DNA of 64,000 nucleotides from contig NW_026947502.1 of assembly GCF_034190915.1 (NCBI RefSeq), positions 39,524,785 to 39,588,784 on the forward strand, written 5' to 3'. The DNA is from Cavia porcellus. Taxonomy: Eukaryota; Chordata; Mammalia; Rodentia; Caviidae. Every line of letters begins with the position of its first letter. Within the stretch, counting starts at the first letter, position 1. The notes below the pieces were generated by a model. That model did not search any database, was not told where the DNA came from, and saw nothing but the letters and a program-made list of their open reading frames with translations. Position numbers and translations under genes: made by a program. Below, one piece after another: positions 25,104-35,595 of the stretch.

Positions 25104-25265
25104 AAGCCAGGTGTGGTATATTCCTGTAATCTTTTTGTTAAGTTAGACTGGGGCAGGAGGAGCACCACAAGTTTAAGGCCAGCATGGACAACACAGTGAG
25201 TCCCAGGCCTGAACTACATAAGACTCTGTCTCAAAACAAAGCAGCAAAAACAAAAGAAATAAACA
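25104..25265 (+). repeat. B1-type SINE, near full length
   Basis: 'gccaggtgtggtatattcct' opens the element, 'aaggccagcatggacaacac' and 'aagactctgtctcaaaac' close it, and an A-rich tail with CAAA repeats follows. The middle is altered near 25130-25150. Confidence 0.9.
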
Positions 25266-26120
25266 AAAAGCAAGAAATGAACAGTAAAACTGTGATACTG
25301 ACTTATCTCAGTCTGAAAAGTATGTGACAGTTTAATGTAGTCAGTGTTTTACTGATGAGGGAAAATGAATGTTTGCATAAATTTTTCTTGGTCCTATGCA
25401 TTGGTATTGTCTTTACAGAAAATATTTTGGTGTTATGTAATAATGCGCTATTAAATATGTATAATCTTTAAAGCAGCACCTTTACACCCAAAAAGATGTA
25501 TAAATGTATAAAATGTATAATTATACATTATACAATGTATAAAGCATTTAAAAGTATGCTGAGTGTTACATGTAGAATCTCTGAGCTTTCAGTAATAACA
25601 AATAGCTGGAATGTATGAGATAAAACTAATAATGATATGTGTACGACTATGTGTACAACTATGTGTACAAGACATTTCATTAAACCACCAGGCATATCAA
25701 ACAGAATGATAGCCACCTTTATACTTTTATATCTATTATATCTACATATGAATGTACATATGGTACGTTTGCAGGAGTCATGCATTGGATTGTCATAAAA
25801 ATTCTTGAAACAACCACAAAAGTTTTAAAAGTCGTTATATTAGAATTGGGACTGCTTAGGCCAGAAGACAAGGGAATTTCTCTTACACTGTACCTTGTCT
25901 GCTCTATTTGAATTAATTTTCTGAAATATCCATTTTAAATATCATTGACTTTAAAAATCATCTTCACTCAAACTTTGTCTGCCTCCTTTATGGAAATCAT
26001 TTTATGACTATAGTGCCATCAAAATAAAGAAATTAGCAAGGAAAAGTTAATAATTCAAATTCTAGGAGACAATGAACACAAATGGCAGTTACTGGAATTA
26101 AAAGTAAAATAGATAATAAA
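25265..26120. other. Anonymous AT-rich DNA
   Basis: Contains an 18-bp perfect palindrome (25512-25529) and a 12-bp tandem repeat (25637-25670). No gene seen. Confidence 0.4.
25637..25670. repeat. 12-bp tandem repeat, ~2.8 copies
   Basis: ATGTGTACGACT, ATGTGTACAACT, ATGTGTACAA. In the reverse open frame 25528-25785 it gives a repeated Val-His-Ile-Val pattern. Confidence 0.93.
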
Positions 26121-26135
26121 TCAAAAATAGTTTCA

Positions 26136-26217
26136 GGGCTGGGGATTTAGCTCAGTGGCTTAAGTGCTTGCCTGGCAAGCATGAGGTCATGAGTTCAACC
26201 CCTGGTACCAAGAAAAA
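26136..26217 (+). repeat. ID-type SINE with perfect 13-bp target-site duplication
   Basis: It starts GGGCTGGGGATTTAGCTCAG (A box TAGCTCAGTGG), has a B box near 26190 (GAGTTCAACCC), then CTGGTACC and an A-rich tail. AAAAATAGTTTCA flanks it at 26123-26135 and 26218-26230. This is the best-preserved SINE in the window and probably a young, lineage-specific insertion. Confidence 0.96.
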
Positions 26218-26329
26218 AAAAATAGTTTCAATTTCTCTCCCACTCCTAAAATACATTAGCATGAAACAGCAGCAGAAGCCTCAGCACGTCTGGAGCACAG
26301 CCTCCAACTTCTTGCAGCTGGCTTCACCT

Positions 26330-26555
26330 CACCTCATCTATTGTCAGCTGAAGATCTAGATCTTTCCACATAACATGATCTACAATGTCCAAGTCCCTTA
26401 AATAGGCAGATACAGTATTTGCACATAGTCTACACGCGTCTCCCTGCGTGTATTCAACTATTTCTATATCACTTATGATATCTAACACAAGGTAAATGCT
26501 GTGTAAAGAGAAGTTTTTGGCTGTGTTTTTCTTTTGTCTAGCCCTCCTCATTATC
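26330..26555. mobile_element. MER2-like Tigger DNA transposon, copy 1
   Basis: 'caagtcccttaaataggcag', 'gcacatagtctacacgcgtc' and 'tcacttatgatatctaacac' then 'aggtaaatgctgtg' follow the order of the ~345 bp mammalian MER2 element as remembered. The terminal inverted repeats are lost. A reverse-strand frame through it resembles that of the second copy at 27.4 kb. Confidence 0.75.
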
Positions 26556-26600
26556 TCCCATTGGCATCTGACAAACAGGAAGACATTTAATAAATTTGTT

Positions 26601-26687
26601 TGTTTTTGTTTTTTGTACCAGGGATCAAACTCTCAACCTCACACTTGTTAGGCTGGGCTTTATGCCTCTCAGTTAAATTTCTGGCCT
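26601..26687 (-). repeat. ID-type SINE, diverged
   Basis: The reverse strand shows an A-box region, a central tRNA-like stem and a B box (GAGTTTGATCCC) followed by CTGGTAC and an A-rich tail. Confidence 0.8.
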
Positions 26688-26735
26688 AATAATTTTTTTT
26701 TTAAACAATGTCTTTTGTTGTCTGTTTTTTGGGTT

Positions 26736-26750
26736 TGTGTGTGTGCGTGC

Positions 26751-26788
<38 letters not shown>
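26736..26788. repeat. (GT)n with CGTG core; 53-nt alternating purine-pyrimidine tract
   Basis: Strict alternation throughout with three GCGT steps in the first third. It is Z-DNA-prone and probably length-polymorphic. Confidence 0.95.
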
Positions 26789-27029
26789 TTTGGCAGTACT
26801 GGGTATTAAACAGAAGCCCTTTGCACCAAATTTTAAAGGATTTAAATTAGACTCTAATAAATATTTAAAATGCCGTTATTCATAACTTTATCTTTTTAAA
26901 TTTACCTTGATATCATTAATTGTCATTGTGGGTTACATATTTAAAGGAGTGCTTTTCCACATTGTCTTGAAAACAGTTTACAGGCTCATTACTTTCCAGA
27001 GGTAACATGTCTAATTCCTTAATATACAG

Positions 27030-27160
27030 CTCTTATTTATTTGTTTTTGAGAGAGGGTCTCCCTTAGTCATCTGGACTGGACTTGAACTTATGAACCCAC
27101 TCCCTGAGCTTCCCCAGGCTTGGAGATTACAGACATTACCAGCAGTCCCTGCTAGAAAAG
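27030..27160 (-). repeat. B1-type SINE, reverse strand
   Basis: 'gagagagggtctcccttagt', 'tggacttgaacttatgaac' and 'ggagattacagacattacc' are the B1 reverse complement. Well preserved. Confidence 0.88.
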
Positions 27161-27429
27161 CCATTTTTCTCCTACAAACTGCATGAAGCAAATGACAAAA
27201 AGGAAAGATATTTCCTTCAGGGAATGTTACTGAAAGGAAAATTGTTCATAATCATTTCCAAATCCAATGAATATATGAAAATCATGTAAAACATGAAATA
27301 CTATTTTGTAAAAAGTCAAAAATTACTATTCTGGCTCAGTATCCCAAGAGATGTTATGTTATAAATATGATTAAATAATTTTATTACAATGTGTACAATT
27401 TTTCTTCCTTTAGACCTTGAGGTTTATAA

Positions 27430-27670
27430 CAGAACTTACTTGTTTCTCTATCCTCTGTGCCCAGTAAGACCCACTGCAGGTGATCGGTTATCTCTACATT
27501 ACTTACAATACCTACTATAAGGCAAATGCTAGCTAAATTGTGTTCTACTGTGTTTTGGGGAAATATCAACAATAAATTATCTATGATCACTTATTAGAGA
27601 GGCAATTTTTAAAAAAAATATTTTAGATCAGTGATTGGTTGAATCAAACAGAAAAAGGGGATGTTAATAG
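27430..27670. mobile_element. MER2-like Tigger DNA transposon, copy 2
   Basis: 'ctacattacttacaatacct', 'aaggcaaatgctagctaaat' and 'gtgattggttgaatcaaac' follow MER2 order. The reverse frame 27384-27590 carries the same short Ile/Val-rich pattern (around ICLIVGIVSNVEIT) as copy 1 (IYLVLDIISDIEIV), which independently supports a common repeat. Confidence 0.75.
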
Positions 27671-27689
27671 ACCCAGCAATAATAATAGC

Positions 27690-27905
27690 AGCCATCTATG
27701 TAGAGATTAGTATTAGCAAACATGTACTCTAATTTACCTGATGTACATCAATTTTATCTCCATTATCTCCATTATCTCTTTCCTGCGGAAACCATGTCAC
27801 AAAGAGATTCGGTAACTAGGCAAAGTTCACGAAGCTAATGAGCCGCAAAACCTAGACTCTGGCCTAGACAGTTTGGCTCTGATTTCCATGCTCTTAACTA
27901 CTTCA
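27690..27905 (+). repeat. MIR-like SINE
   Basis: 'tttatctccattatctc', 'caaagagattcggtaactag' and 'gcaaagttcacgaagctaat' followed by 'gactctggcctagacagttt' match the MIR core and 3' end. A 9-base unit (ATTATCTCC) is locally duplicated at about 27762-27780. Confidence 0.75.
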
Positions 27906-27935
27906 CAAAAATCTTCCCACAAAAATGCAATAGAA

Positions 27936-28034
27936 GGGCTGGGAATTTAGTGCAGTGGCCTAAGTGCTTGCTTGGTAAGCAAAGTCGTGAGTTCGATACC
28001 TGGTACCCCCCCCCCAAAAAAAAATAAAAAAAAG
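27936..28034 (+). repeat. ID-type SINE with C10 and A-rich tail
   Basis: GGGCTGGGAATTTAGTGCAG opens it. A B box (GAGTTCGATACC) leads to GGTACC, a run of ten C (28006-28015) and an A-rich tail. The C run replaces the usual short linker. The A box carries a change (AGTGCAG for AGCTCAG). Confidence 0.93.
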
Positions 28035-28169
28035 GAAATGAAAGTTTTAATTCTGGAAATGTGTTCATAGCACATTATGCAAAATTTTTAAATTTTGGAT
28101 AGTCATCAGAAGATGTAGACAGTCATGCACATAAAACTAGACTGTATGTATACATGAAACTTCACATAA

Positions 28170-29290
28170 AATCATGAGATGGATCAGTCCGTGCCCTAGC
28201 CCAAGGCATCATCATCATAGACTGTTATAGTCAGGGGTTGTGAGGAGAACAGTTATAATCAGGACACAGGATCTATAATATTATTTTAGGATAGTCACCC
28301 AGAGTTAGCACAAGAAAGTGCAGGAAATCTGTTCACAACACTAAAGACACAGAATATTCAGCCAAGGGCCAGAATCACAGCAGTGTCCTGTATGAGTCCA
28401 GATGAAGACCCAAAGCTTATGACAATGCCTCCCACAAGTCCAACTGATGGTCTAGAGCCCCAAGAAGACCCGCACCAGTCTGTTTTATGGATCTATACTG
28501 AGAAGGCCCGACGGTCAGCAGCAGAAGCTAGAAAGTCTATGCCAGCAGGGTGAAGGAGCTGTGCTGGTAGGTTGAAGGTCTATACTGGAGCCAAGAAACC
28601 ATGCTCAAAACAAAGACCACGACTGTCCTGAAAAGCACCACAGACATATTTAGCGACACGGAGGTCCTGAACTCCTCCAACAACAAGACCAGTGGAGTAC
28701 ATGCCAGAAAGCTAGCATGAAGAGTTTCTCCTGGAGATTAAACAGCACATGTCTTCCCCTCTGGAGCCAGGAAGTGATGCTAAATGTAAGGGCCAGAGCT
28801 CTCCCAAAGTGAACCACAGTTACTCTCACCAACGAGGTCCGGAGCCTCTCCGATGACAATGATGGAACACACACTGGGGGAGCTAGTCATGATCAGCTCC
28901 TCCATGAGAACCAATGGCTCAAACAGCAACACAGAGGAGAGCCCACAATGCCTTGCTTCTCCTTCTCCATGTCTTTATTTATGCTGGCAACTTTCCTCAG
29001 GTGGGCCATCTATGCTCAGCATTGTGCTGAGCATAGGTCTTGAACATAGGTCAAATTTGTTGGCTGGCCCAACTAATAAAGAAAATGCCTTCCTGTGGAG
29101 TAACAGTAAAGAAGATTTATTTGCAACTCTTTTAAAGACTGAGGTTTTCTATACTTGGTTCCCTACCGCAGAAGGATACCCAATGCATGGACAACATCTG
29201 CGGGAACCACCATGCTTAGCCCTGTGGCCTTTGCACAGCGAGAAAACCCAGTGGAGAAAAACCTGCTGCTAGCTGCTGCACTCTAAGTAG
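28170..29290. other. Unclassified GC-richer block, repeat-like
   Basis: About 1.1 kb stands out from AT-rich flanks. A sub-pattern with 'ctatactg' and 'gaag.tctat' recurs around 28490-28590, and a perfect 12-bp-arm hairpin lies at 29010-29036. A 139-codon forward frame (28853-29272) has no family resemblance. LTR-like features (AATAAA-type signals on both strands, mixed composition) make a solo LTR of a rodent endogenous element possible, but no TG...CA ends or duplication were fixed. Confidence 0.35.
29010..29036. repeat. Perfect inverted repeat, 12-bp arms, 3-nt loop
   Basis: CTATGCTCAGCA, loop TTG, then TGCTGAGCATAG. Confidence 0.97.
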
Positions 29291-29617
29291 TAAGTTCTTT
29301 ATTTCATCTGCAACAAAAATTACTATTTTTTGCCAGCATACATAAAAATGTGGAAGGCAAACTTAGTAGTTTGCAGGTACAACAATATCTCAGACTTTCC
29401 TCACTTGTTGACTATCAGGTGATTTGTCTGCATTTTAAAGTTTGAGCAGCCCTCTAGCTACATTAATTTCAAATTAGAAGATAAGTGAATAGAAGAGACA
29501 CACACTGACATACAGACCCATGGAAGCACTGTTTAAAAACACTGTGTGTTAGAAATCACTGACAAAAGAATGAGGTAGTGACACAGTTGAATAGTTCAAC
29601 ACTTGCAAGACTTTTTT

Positions 29618-29697
29618 TTTTCCAGAGAAAGAAAGAAAGGGAAAGAAGGAAAGGAGAGAAGGAAGGAAGAATGGAGGAAAGAAATAAAAGAAAAAAT
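29618..29697. repeat. Polypurine GAAA/GGAA tract
   Basis: Nearly pure A/G over 75 bases after a short T run. It probably derives from expansion of a retroelement tail. Confidence 0.9.
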
Positions 29698-29699
29698 TA

Positions 29700-29975
29700 T
29701 TTGAATACCAACTCTGTCAGTACAAGCAAAATTCACAATTTAAAAACTGCATGAGCCATCATTTCCTGGATTTGGGTACTCAGCCTAGAATATGAAGTGG
29801 AACTGTCCCATAAGTGATTCCAATCCTGTAGCATGTCTAGGCTCCATTCAAAAGATAGAGAGCCCCATGCACTTGTTTACAGCCTCCCATTAAAGAAAGA
29901 TTTTGGTACAATAAAAAGAAGTGAAAAGAAAACAATACCACATATTTTCAGGTGAAAATATTTGGTCTTTTATAT
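29700..29975. other. Anonymous DNA
   Basis: No gene or repeat recognised. Confidence 0.4.
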
Positions 29976-29979
29976 AAAG

Positions 29980-30310
29980 ATTTTTTTCAACTTTTATTTT
30001 TTATTAGGATGTTTGCAATACTTAATTACCTTCCTGTGGGGAGCTGGTACTTGTACATAACACGTCTCCGTTAGTTTTTCAGCCGCTTCCTTCCTTTCAC
30101 TCCCGTCCCTCCATTCCATCGCTTGGTTCACTTTTGACTTGCAAACGATCTATCACCATACTTCTTATTATCTACTTTGGTCTTTATTTGTATTTTGGGT
30201 TTCTTACGTAAATGAAACCATGTGATAACTAAGCTTGTGCCTCTGATTGCTCACTCAACTTGATTTCAAGGTGCACCCATTTTCATAACAAAATATTTAG
30301 TCATCTGACA
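29980..30310 (-). mobile_element. L1 LINE 3' end, reverse strand
   Basis: 'ttttattaggatgtttgcaa' then 'tacttaattacc' parallels the L1 terminus at 19.87 kb, and 'gtttcttacgtaaatgaaac' is the reverse of the L1 ORF2 end. Truncated at about 330 bp. Confidence 0.75.
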
Positions 30311-30596
30311 AAATAATATGGTAATATTATGGTTTATCTAAGAGAAGTATTCAGACGTCAAAGTGTAACTTGAACAACCATTTGTTTATAGTTATTATTC
30401 AAGCCTCGAACTGTTCTTCAAACATCATGTTTGAACTTATAATCACACTCTATTTGGTGCTTTATCTCTACTCTATTAATTTCACAAATTTTTTGAACAA
30501 ATTTCAAAATTTGTTTTACTTTTCTAACGTTTATACATGACGGTTAGACAAAGAATTCAATATAAAGTATTTTGCCTTAAAAGTATTTATACTAGT

Positions 30597-30765
30597 ATTG
30601 CGGTTCTCAATTTTGTCTGTATGCTAAATTTTGGGGGAGCTTTTAAAAGTGTGACTATGCCTAGGCCATACTCCACACCAACTACACAAGCATTTCTTGG
30701 GGCAAGAGTCAACCAGCAGAATGTTTTACTGTTCCCTCAATGATTCCAGTATGCAGCTCATTAAA
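30597..30765 (+). mobile_element. MER5/MER58-like hAT transposon remnant
   Basis: 'gcggttctcaa' at the left, 'gggggagcttttaaaagtg' in the middle and 'gtgactatgcctaggcc' resemble the mammal-wide Charlie-type elements. The right terminus is eroded. Confidence 0.55.
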
Positions 30766-30844
30766 AACTCCAGGGACACAAGCTGTAGAAGGATAAAGAA
30801 TTCTTTGTCTATTTTGTTTTCTTGCTATTTTCCAAGTTCCTGTA

Positions 30845-30886
30845 ACAGTTCAAACACTCAATAAATATTTGTGAGCGTAAATACTA
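30845..30886 (+). repeat. MIR/L2 3'-tail scrap
   Basis: 'aacactcaataaatatttgt' is the characteristic end of MIR and L2 elements. The body is not recognisable. Confidence 0.5.
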
Positions 30887-30889
30887 TAT

Positions 30890-32235
30890 TTTAAAGACAC
30901 AATTATTACTTTACAATCTCCTGAAGCTACTTAACTCCAACATCAGGAAGTTCTGATGTTTTTTAAAAAAACAAATAGAAATAAAAAATTCCCAGGACCA
31001 TTTCACGAGTGCAAACCAAAGGATTTTACGAAGCTTTTGCAGTTGGTCAAAATGTGAGTTTACTTCTAGACAAAAATCTGCTGTTCAATTAAGATAGAAT
31101 TCTGGAGGATAGATATTTAACTCAATGAAATGATTTCAAAAAATAAATAATCCCTATAAAACTGTGTATATAAAATATGATAACCACCAGTGATAAGCCC
31201 ACGAAGCAAAAGTTGTTTACGTGGCTGGAAGGCTACAATTGTGTAGTGATTCTCTTGAAGATTTTTCCTTCTTAACCTTTCATATGGATTTGATTATTAG
31301 GAAAAGAATCATTCAAAAGAATGTATACCACATGACTGAAATCAAGTAGGTGAGTTTACCAATTTGTAGACATTGTGCAATGGATCCAGACTGAGAAGGT
31401 TCATCTGAAATTCAGGCAGCCCACCCAGAGGAGGTGGAGTCGTGGGAGGTCTGATGTGCCTTTAATATCTCCACATCCTGGGCAGAAGCCCTGAGAAGAT
31501 CCACTTCCTTATATATGACTTCTTACAGAGCAGGCAGCTCCCTAACAAGGACAGGCAGTGGTAGAGCAGTGTTTGATTATATGCTCACTGCACAGGTGCA
31601 GGTTACAGACTGTGTTCTGACTCATTAGCAAACAAGGAAAACCCAAGTCTGACCATCTTGGGTACCCTGACCACACAGTAGATGAAAACTGTGTTCACCT
31701 CTAAAGTGATCATTAGTATACAACGCTTGCTTAAGAGGTGATGCTTAAATTTAATGCCCCCTAAATTTAAATATGTAGCCTTAAATATTACATGGAGATG
31801 TTCAGTGTGGTGATACTTCTTTCAGAAATGAAAACCAAGTGCATTCCAGCTGTAGCCAGTGAGGTCACCTAGCAGTATCTTTCCACTTCCATTAGCCAGG
31901 CAGATAATCCCCATCTGCAGTTCCTGCTCTGACCCAGACCTCTGTTCTAGGCAAGCGAAGCCCAGCTCAGGACCTCAGCTGCCTAAGAGCAGCTTGGCTG
32001 TGACTTCTCATGAACGTTGCTTCCGCCTAAGTGTCATGATCAACAGGACAAGTGACTCTCTTTTGGTGATATTCTCTCAAAAATCCTGAATACAACACTT
32101 CTTAAAGGGAACTAGTGCTGTCATGTTCCTGTGAATTCTGCAATGCCTGTAATGCCTTCGGTTAGCTGAATATTCTCTCCACAAGCCCACTCACTGGTGG
32201 CCTCTATTTGTCAGATTGGACCTTGGGATGCTTTC
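30890..32235. other. Anonymous DNA
   Basis: Contains a less AT-rich part (31380-31680) without recognisable repeat or coding homology, and a 76-codon forward frame (31859-32089) with no motif. Confidence 0.4.
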
Positions 32236-32239
32236 AGAT

Positions 32240-32623
32240 ATGCCATGGACCGGGAATTTCCTCTCGAGGGCTCATGTACTCACAGGTAGAGCTTTCAGAG
32301 GCTGGGTAAATCACATGGCATGCATTATACAGCACTCATGAATTCAGCAACTGTGGGTGCCCATGGTAGCTGGGCATGGTCAGAGAGGGCAGTCACTGAG
32401 GCGTGACATAGAAGGAGGGTTCTTACTGTCACTGCTCCTGCCTTGTGTCTGTGCTCCCTGGCCACCATTGTGAGCAGCTTCTCTCCACTGTAGGACTTTC
32501 TAACATGCTATTTATGCATCTGAGTCTCCCAATAATGGGCAGATGCTTCTGAAACCATGAGGCAAAATAAAACTCTCCTCCATTACACTGAGGGTGTCAG
32601 TGACAAGGAAAGTGACTAATACA
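32240..32623 (+). mobile_element. MaLR-class solo LTR (rodent ORR/MT or MST type)
   Basis: The 3' end is diagnostic: 'ctgaaaccatgaggcaaaat' followed by AAAAC text with an AATAAA signal near 32567, then 'gtgactaataca' ending at 32623. Upstream 'tggccaccattgtgagcag' fits the U3/R region. The start is uncertain, and no internal region follows. Confidence 0.65.
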
Positions 32624-32889
32624 TTCGTACACAGATCTATGAATGTCTGCAAGTATTTGAATGCACTTTAGTTGCAACTTCACTGTTTTTCACACTCTAC
32701 TACATCAATAAGTAGCTACTAAGTTTCAGGGGAATTCATTTAAATATTTAATTTAATCAGTTCAGGATTTTCCCTTTTTACTTTTTCCCCTAGGGTGTCA
32801 TTTAAATTCCGGCAACACGTGCAAAAATGTGAGCTGGGGTGAGCAAGAGTTGAGGAGGGAGGTGAATTGTTCCATTATTCTATTTGAAA

Positions 32890-32968
32890 GAATTATTGAT
32901 GGGATCAATTAAGATAATGTAAGATAACAGCATCATTCCTGATGCATGGAAGATGCTCCACAAATAGA
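32890..32968 (+). repeat. MIR 3' fragment
   Basis: 'gatcaattaagataatgta' and 'tgcatggaagatgctccaca' followed by 'aatagag' follow the MIR end. Confidence 0.5.
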
Positions 32969-34681
32969 GACATGTTTAGATGCAGTTGTAATTAATTTCT
33001 ATTTAAACAGAACACCTCCCACTCTTTTAAATCCTTCCCATATTTCTGGCTCCACTCAGGTGCATCAACACATTCCCTTCTTTCAGTGTAAAGAAACTGC
33101 AGCTCTGTCATGGTCCCTATTGCTTCCCCCTGAGACGAAGAATGTCCCTGACAAGGAAAATGGAGTGGACCTCACTCAGTCAGTGCACATTTGAGGGTCG
33201 GACTCACAGTATAATTCCAAGCTACTCTGTGTGCCTTAAGGAGCCCATTGACCTGGCCACTGCATCCTTATCTTGAGGCCTGGCATTCTTCAGATGCACC
33301 TCCAGCCACAATTCTGATTCTTTACTTTTTCTGCTGACTTCCTTGAGACCCCAGTCCCTCTCTAACTGTATTTGAATTTTTATCTTACATAGCTGCCTGT
33401 AATAGGAGGAATAGCTAGCAAAAACATTGTTCTATTCTGTAGGGTGTCTTTTTACTTTGCTGATAGTTTCTTTTGCTATCCAGAAACTTTTTAGTTTGAC
33501 ACCATCTCATTTTTTGTGCTTGATATTATTTCTTGCGCATTTGGAGTTCTACTCAGAAAGTACCTCTTCGTATGTTTTACCTATTTTATAGTTTAGCAAA
33601 GTCACCATCTTTATTTTAATGTCTAGGTCTTCGATCCATTTTGATTTGACTTTAGCATGAGGTGAGAAATATGAATCCATGTGATGTTGATGGTTTGTCC
33701 TAAATAGCTTTATAAAATTTGTGGTGAGGTCCTTCTACACCTGCTTTCATCAGAATATTTAATGAATTGATATTGGATTTCATCCAAGGTTGTTTATGCA
33801 CCTATTAAGATGATAATGTGAGTTTTGTCATTGTTCCTACTTGTGTGATGTTATGTTTATTGATTGCCACACGCTGAAAGATCTTTGTGTCCCTTGGATA
33901 AAGCCAAGATGCCATTAATGTATGATGTTTTTAATAATTGGTTGTACTCTGTTTGCAGTTATCTTGTTCAGGATTTTTGTATTCATGCTCACTAAAGAGA
34001 TTAGCCTGTAGTTTACTTCTTCTGGTAAGTCTTGGTTTGGTTTTGGCAATGTTACCTTCCAGGAATGAGTTTATCTGTGTGCCTTTCAATTTCTTATGAC
34101 ATTTGGGTAGTAGATCTTCCCTGAAGTTCTGATAAAATTCTCTAGTGTAGCCACTGGTACAGGGCTTTTCTTATTTAGTGCAGTTTTTATTATTTCTTTT
34201 ATTTCACTGTCTCTTATTGGTTTGTTATGATTTTTATATCTCCTTTATTTAATTTTGATAATTCATATGTGCCTATGAAGTATCCACATCTGGGTTCTCC
34301 AATTTATGCATACATTTTTGAAATAGTTGGTTAATCCTTAGATTCAAGTACTGCACATTTATATTTCACCTTTTTATTTCTAATTGTATTGCTCTGGATT
34401 TTTGTTATTGTTGTTCCTTATTTAGTAGTTGGGCAGGGGATTATCAATCTTTGTTTTCTTTTCTTTTCAAGGAGACTACTTGATTCACTGATCTTTGTAA
34501 TTTTTTTAGTCTCAAAATTTCATTAATTTACACTGTGACCACATAATTTATTTATTTTTTTAAACTAATTTTGGATTTGGGTTGTTCCTGTTTCCCTGGA
34601 CCTTGAGATGCATGATTATGTTTTTTGGGGGGCTTTTCTATTATTTTTCTAATATTTATTTATTATTTATTAATTATTATT

Positions 34682-34712
34682 AATTCTATAGCTCATTCAC
34701 AGCTATAGAATT
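34682..34712. repeat. Perfect inverted repeat, 12-bp arms, 7-nt loop, within L1
   Basis: AATTCTATAGCT, loop CATTCAC, then AGCTATAGAATT. Not part of the L1 pattern I remember, so probably a local duplication-inversion. Confidence 0.96.
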
Positions 34713-35544
34713 CTCTTTCTCAGCTATATTTATTGTGCCCTATAGGTTTTAGTATGATGTCTGTGACTAGAGGAAATTTTAAATGTTTTCTAAATTTCTT
34801 TTGCAAGCCATTGATTATTTAAACATGTATTACTTTCCATATGTTTGTGGCATTTTTGTGTTTTCTTTTGCTATTGATTTCTAATTTTATTCTATTCTGA
34901 AATGATAGTATGCAGGTAGTTACTTGAATCCTTTTGTGTCATATAAGCATGTTTTATGGCCTAAGATATAATCTCTTTTGGGAAAGGTGCTGCTGAAGAG
35001 AATGTGTAAATTTTTTTATGCTAGATGAAGTGCCCTGTAAATATGTGCTAAATCTCTTAGCCCTGTGGTATGGTACTATTGTGATATCTTTTTTGGATTT
35101 TTTGTCTGGTGTACATATTTGTGGAATATTAAAGTCAAGTTCCCCACTATGATTGTACTGATTTTACATCTTACATTGTTTCATGTCTACCATTTTATGT
35201 CCAGTAGTTTCTGTTTCATGAAGTTGATCCACCAGCAGTTGGTGCATATATATTTACAAGTGTTATATCTTCCAGTTGATTTTCTCCCTTTACTACTATG
35301 TAATAGACATCTTTGTCTCTAATGAGTTGCTAGGAAGTATACTATGCCTGAAAATAAGATAGCTACTCTAGCTTAGTTTTGGGCTCTGGTTCATTGAATA
35401 TATATTTTCTATCATCTCACTTTCTGTTTATATGTTTCTTTACGGATGAGCTATGTATCCTTTGGTTTAGTTTTAATCCAATCTGCCAGTTTGTGTCTGT
35501 TGTTTGGAGGATTGAGAACATTAACATTGAGAGTAATTATTGTA

Positions 35545-35546
<2 letters not shown>

Positions 35547-35592
<46 letters not shown>
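35547..35592. repeat. T46 homopolymer
   Basis: Uninterrupted T run inside reverse-strand L1 sequence. Its length may be affected by sequencing or assembly. Confidence 0.97.

Positions 35593-35595
<3 letters not shown>

Noticed and set aside
26136..26217. A genuine tRNA-Ala gene
   Set aside because: It has A and B boxes but an A-rich tail, target duplications and no acceptor-stem pairing, so it is an ID SINE.
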